Source: Rhodococcus yunnanensis NBRC 103083 (GTDB lineage Bacteria; Actinomycetota; Actinomycetes; Mycobacteriales; Mycobacteriaceae). Taken from it: a stretch of 64,000 nucleotides of DNA. Positions within the stretch are counted from its first letter, which is position 1, and each line of letters opens with the position of its first letter. The notes under the pieces were generated by a model that did no database searches, was not told the origin of the DNA, and saw only the letters and a program-made list of their open reading frames with translations. The position numbers were made by a program, and so were the translations under genes. This document shows, piece after piece, positions 61,108-64,000 of this stretch. The stretch spans positions 1 through 64,000 of the forward strand of contig NZ_BCXH01000009.1 in assembly GCF_001895005.1 (NCBI RefSeq), in the 5' to 3' direction.

Positions 61108-62796
61108 CTACTTCAGTCCGGTGAACTGGTCGTCTCGCCATTCGCCGGACAGGATCTCACCGGAATCCTCCCGCGCACGCAGTTCGACGCGCCGAATCTT
61201 GCCCGAAATGGTTTTCGGCAACTCGAAGAACTCGATGCGTCGCACGCGCAGGTACGGTGCGAGGTGTTCGCGAGCATACTTCAGAATCTGAAATGCCGTC
61301 TCCTCGTTCGGCTCCCAGCCTGCCGCCAACGCGACGTACGCCTTCGGCACCGCCAGTCGTGTCTCGTCCGGAGCCGGGACGACCGCAGCCTCGGCGACTG
61401 CGGGGTGCTCGATCAGGACGCTTTCGAGTTCGAACGGCGACACCTTGTAGTCGGATGCCTTGAACACGTCGTCGGTACGCCCGACATACGTGATGTAGCC
61501 GTCGTCGTCGCGGGAGGCGACGTCGCCGGTGTGGTAGTACCCACCGGACATCACCTCCGCATTGCGAGCCGGGTCGCCGAGATATCCGGTCATCAGATTG
61601 AACGGCTTCGCCGCGAGATCGAGGCAGATTTCACCCTCGTCCGCGAGCTCACCGGACACCGGGTCGACGATGACGACGGGCACACCGGGCAGCGGCCTGC
61701 CCATCGAACCGAACTTGAGCTCGGCACCCGGCGTATTGGCCACCAGCGCAGTGGTTTCCGTCTGACCGAATCCGTCGCGGATGTTCAGACCCCACTGCTT
61801 CTGTACGTGCGAGATGACCTCGGGATTGAGAGGTTCGCCTGCACCGATCGCCTCACGCAACGCACCTCTGCCGCCGGAGATGTCTGCCTGAATCAGCATG
61901 CGCCACACCGTCGGAGGGGCGCAGAAGGTGGTCACCTCCGCCCGTCGAATCTGCTTCAGCAGGGCCGAGGCGTCGAACCGGGTGTAGTTGTAGATGAAGA
62001 TGGTCGCCTCGGCGATCCAGGGTGCGAAGAAGCAGCTCCACGCATGCTTGGCCCACCCCGGCGAACTGATGTTCAGGTGCACATCTCCCGGCCGAAGTCC
62101 GAGGAAGTACATCGTGCTCAGGTGCCCGACCGGATAGGAGACCTGCGTGTGCTCGACCAGCTTCGGCTTGCTCGTCGTGCCCGAGGTGAAGTAGAGCAGC
62201 ATGCGGTCTTCGGAGTCGGTCTCGGCGCTGAACGGCTGCGCACCCTCGACCTCGTACGCGCTGCGGAAGTCGATCCATCCTTCGGACTCGCCGATCGAGA
62301 TCTTCAGATAGTCCCCCGGCACCTCGTCGAACTTCGGGGCGTCGGCAGGGTTGACGATGACAGCACGCGCACCGCCGCGTTCGACGCGGTCGGCGAGGTC
62401 GACGGAACCGATCGCGGTGGTGGTCGGCATGAGGACGGCGCCGAGCTTCATGACGGCCAGCATCGATTCCCACAGTTCGACCTGATTGCCGAGCATGAGG
62501 AGCACCGAGTCGCCGCGGCCGATCCCCTGGGACTCGAGCCATCGGGCAACCTGGTCGGAGCGATGCGCGACGGTGTCGAAACTGTACTTCGCCTCCGAAC
62601 CGTCTTCCTCGACGATCCACAGCGCCGTGGTGTCGTTGCCGCGGGCGATCGCGTCGAACCAGTCGACGGCCCAGTTGAATTTGCCGTCGAACGAGGGCCA
62701 CTCGAACGTGGACAGAGCCTTGTCGTAATCGCCGTACGCATCCAGTAGCAGGTCTCTGGCCTGCTTGAATGCGGCGTGGGCGGTTCCATCCGTCAT
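61108..62796 (-). CDS. AMP-dependent acyl-CoA synthetase, medium-chain type
   Basis: This is a 562-residue ANL-superfamily ligase. It shows the P-loop YFTSGTTSKPKLVEHT, the medium-chain-type segment ISSPGWAKHAWSCFFAPW, and the adenylate motif DGFGQTETTALVA. The hinge region YHTGDVASRDDDGYITYVGRTDDVFKASDYKVSPFELE and the catalytic lysine segment KTISGKIRRVELR complete it. It activates a carboxylic acid to an acyl-adenylate and then to the CoA thioester. AAGGAG precedes ATG 62796. The exact acid is unknown; medium-chain or aromatic acids are typical for this branch. Confidence 0.93.
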   Translation of the reverse strand: MTDGTAHAAFKQARDLLLDAYGDYDKALSTFEWPSFDGKFNWAVDWFDAIARGNDTTALWIVEEDGSEAKYSFDTVAHRSDQVARWLESQGIGRGDSVLLMLGNQVELWESMLAVMKLGAVLMPTTTAIGSVDLADRVERGGARAVIVNPADAPKFDEVPGDYLKISIGESEGWIDFRSAYEVEGAQPFSAETDSEDRMLLYFTSGTTSKPKLVEHTQVSYPVGHLSTMYFLGLRPGDVHLNISSPGWAKHAWSCFFAPWIAEATIFIYNYTRFDASALLKQIRRAEVTTFCAPPTVWRMLIQADISGGRGALREAIGAGEPLNPEVISHVQKQWGLNIRDGFGQTETTALVANTPGAELKFGSMGRPLPGVPVVIVDPVSGELADEGEICLDLAAKPFNLMTGYLGDPARNAEVMSGGYYHTGDVASRDDDGYITYVGRTDDVFKASDYKVSPFELESVLIEHPAVAEAAVVPAPDETRLAVPKAYVALAAGWEPNEETAFQILKYAREHLAPYLRVRRIEFFELPKTISGKIRRVELRAREDSGEILSGEWRDDQFTGLK

Positions 62797-62937
62797 AGTC
62801 ACTCCTTGCTGTGGCACACGTCTCACTACAATGGCCCAACGCTAGGTGTCTGCGCGCGCGCCGCGCTACCCCCGAACAGGGGTAGTCGCCAGTCGGCGTT
62901 AAGTGCGCGCCAAGTGGCCAACGGCACCCTTCGATGC

Positions 62938-63579
62938 ATGAACACGACACAGAAGATCACCACCGACGCCGACCTGCTCGGCATCCGACTCGCGCATCGG
63001 GTCATGCGACGCGATGCGACGCGGCTCGTCGAATTGACCTCCGGTCTGGCCGACCCGTCGCCCGAGCGGCTCGCTGCCGTCACCGAGTACATCCACCTGT
63101 TCGCCGACAGCATCCACCATCACCACACCACCGAGGACGACGTCCTGTGGCCGAAGATCCAGGCATCCGTCGGACCGCACCTCGATCTGAGCGATCTGAC
63201 CGAGGACCACCAGGCGCTCGATCCGCTGCTCGACGAACTGCGGACCGCCGCCGACGGCCTTCCCGGCAGCATTCCTCTGTTGGTCGCAGCACTGACTCGA
63301 TTGAACAGTGAGCTCGACGAACACATCGAGGACGAGGAACGGACCATCTTCCCGCTCATCACCGAGCACTTGCCCCTCACCGAGTGGGAAGCCGTCGAGA
63401 CCATCGCTCGTAAGGGCGGAAGAACAGATTTCGAACTACCCCGAATGGTCGCTGTGCTCAGCCCGGCGGAGTCGGTACGCATGAAGAAGGAGGGCGGCCT
63501 GGCACTGCGCATCATGCTGCCGTTCCTCTGCCGCAGATATCGACGACGCGAGCAGGCCTGCGGTCTTCCTGTCGGGTAG
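62938..63579 (+). CDS. Hemerythrin domain protein
   Basis: This 213-residue protein has a four-helix HHE/hemerythrin domain with iron-ligand candidates in LAHRVMRRD, FADSIHHHHTTEDDVLWP, LTEDHQALD and LDEHIEDEERTIFP. The C-terminal 60 residues are helical and basic. ATG 62938 begins the domain region. Family members bind oxygen or nitric oxide or react to oxidative stress. It is divergent from the acyl-CoA synthetase gene and lies 49 bp before hypA. An oxygen- or redox-related role next to hydrogenase maturation genes is suggestive only. Confidence 0.9.
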   Translation: MNTTQKITTDADLLGIRLAHRVMRRDATRLVELTSGLADPSPERLAAVTEYIHLFADSIHHHHTTEDDVLWPKIQASVGPHLDLSDLTEDHQALDPLLDELRTAADGLPGSIPLLVAALTRLNSELDEHIEDEERTIFPLITEHLPLTEWEAVETIARKGGRTDFELPRMVAVLSPAESVRMKKEGGLALRIMLPFLCRRYRRREQACGLPVG

Positions 63580-63628
63580 CGCTCCCGATTCGGTCCCACC
63601 CGACGCGCCGGAGGCGCACTATGAAACG

Positions 63629-63958
63629 GTGCACGAACTTGCGATAACGCAGTGCATCGTCGACGCCGCATGTGAGCGAGCCGACGGAAGGCCCGTGAGC
63701 CGAGTTCGCGTCCGGGTGGGACGGTTGTGCGCGGTGGTCCCCGACTCGATGCTGTTCTGTTTCGAACTCGTCACCGAGGGCACGGTCATGGAAGGCGCTC
63801 TGCTCGAGATCGACGAGGAAGACGCGCGGGCACACTGCAACTCGTGCGACCGCGAATTCGTCATGCCCGACGCAATCCTGCTGTGCCCCTGCGGCAGTGC
63901 CGACGTGGAGGTTCTCACCGGCCGCGACCTTCGAATTCTCTCGATGGAAACGAGGTGA
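63629..63958 (+). CDS. hypA: Hydrogenase nickel-incorporation protein HypA
   Basis: The protein has 109 residues. The N-terminal MHELAITQCIV carries the nickel ligand His2. The zinc site is C70-N-S-C73 and C86-P-C88, so the second pair is CPC where most HypA proteins have CxxC. HypA delivers nickel, with HypB, to the large subunit of NiFe hydrogenase. The GTG start is fixed by the need for MHE at the N-terminus; the nearest ribosome site (GGAGG at 63611) is rather far away. hypB follows 7 bp later. Confidence 0.92.
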   Translation: MHELAITQCIVDAACERADGRPVSRVRVRVGRLCAVVPDSMLFCFELVTEGTVMEGALLEIDEEDARAHCNSCDREFVMPDAILLCPCGSADVEVLTGRDLRILSMETR

Positions 63959-63965
63959 CGTTCAG

Positions 63966-64000
63966 ATGTGCGCAACCTGCGGATGCCAAGGTGACGGCGG
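63966..64000 (+). CDS. hypB: Hydrogenase nickel-incorporation GTPase HypB, N-terminal fragment (cut by window edge)
   Basis: Only the first eleven codons are in the window (MCATCGCQGDG). The CxxCGC metal-binding N-terminus is typical of HypB. With hypA directly before it, this marks the start of a NiFe-hydrogenase maturation operon that continues to the right. No GTPase motif can be checked here. Confidence 0.8.
   Translation, partial: MCATCGCQGDG

Noticed and set aside
60553-62748. 731-residue plus-strand open frame
   Set aside because: It is antisense to the acyl-CoA synthetase gene, whose motifs are unambiguous; the frame shows no domain of its own.

Overview
The window is high-GC chromosomal DNA from a mycolic-acid-bearing actinomycete. 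The gene set points to Rhodococcus or a close relative: an AftD arabinofuranosyltransferase, MmpL3 transporters, a DUF3068 protein, GTP-dependent PEP carboxykinase, and the order TetR-lpqI / small DUF2613 / aftD / acyltransferase / DUF3068 / GT-C / GT4 / methyltransferase / aldehyde dehydrogenase / pckG / GTPases / trmB / NYN / mmpL3. That order follows the Rv0238 to Rv0206c block of Mycobacterium tuberculosis. No tRNA, rRNA, phage or insertion sequence was seen. All assignments come from reading the sequence; no database search was run.

Layout. 1-17.2 kb: the envelope locus, with lipoprotein LpqI, a universal stress protein, AftD, a membrane acyltransferase of the type that acetylates trehalose monomycolate, DUF3068, a Wzx-like flippase, two glycosyltransferase-type proteins, a methyltransferase, a ROK kinase, and an aldehyde dehydrogenase with a KstR-type operator. 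17.2-31.4 kb: pckG, a coupled three-gene dynamin-like GTPase operon, trmB-NYN-mmpL3, a second tailless mmpL3 and a DUF2339 protein. 31.7-40.5 kb: a minus-strand catabolic/import cluster (alpha/beta hydrolase, MocR regulator, NtaA/DszA-type monooxygenase, and a peptide-type ABC importer with binding protein, two permeases and two ATPases). 40.7-57 kb: DUF1707, GT4, a NarL-type two-component system coupled to an AI-2E transporter, an adenylate cyclase divergent from it, a flippase-like membrane protein, YceI, DUF3054, a POT peptide transporter, TauE, and two penicillin-binding proteins of which one has lost its catalytic motifs. 57-64 kb: an ABC-F protein, an alpha/beta hydrolase bracketed by repeats, an SsuD-type monooxygenase, a medium-chain acyl-CoA synthetase, a hemerythrin, and the start of a NiFe-hydrogenase maturation operon (hypA, hypB cut by the window edge).

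The strongest unexplained structure is a family of about 25-bp near-palindromic repeats (arms GTGAGCGAATG and CATTCGGTCAC) at four intergenic places, with 9, 9, 4 and 5 units at a 30-31 bp period. The units come in sequence subtypes; at the first locus they follow a repeated B-A-C order. One unit supplies the last codons of the ABC-F gene, and two arrays bracket a single hydrolase gene. Other points of note are the catalytically dead PBP paralogue beside an intact one, a GTPase with a broken P-loop translationally coupled to an intact GTPase and to a small DxDxDG protein, the tailless mmpL3 duplicate, and a 16-bp gap that appears to hold two divergent leaderless promoters.
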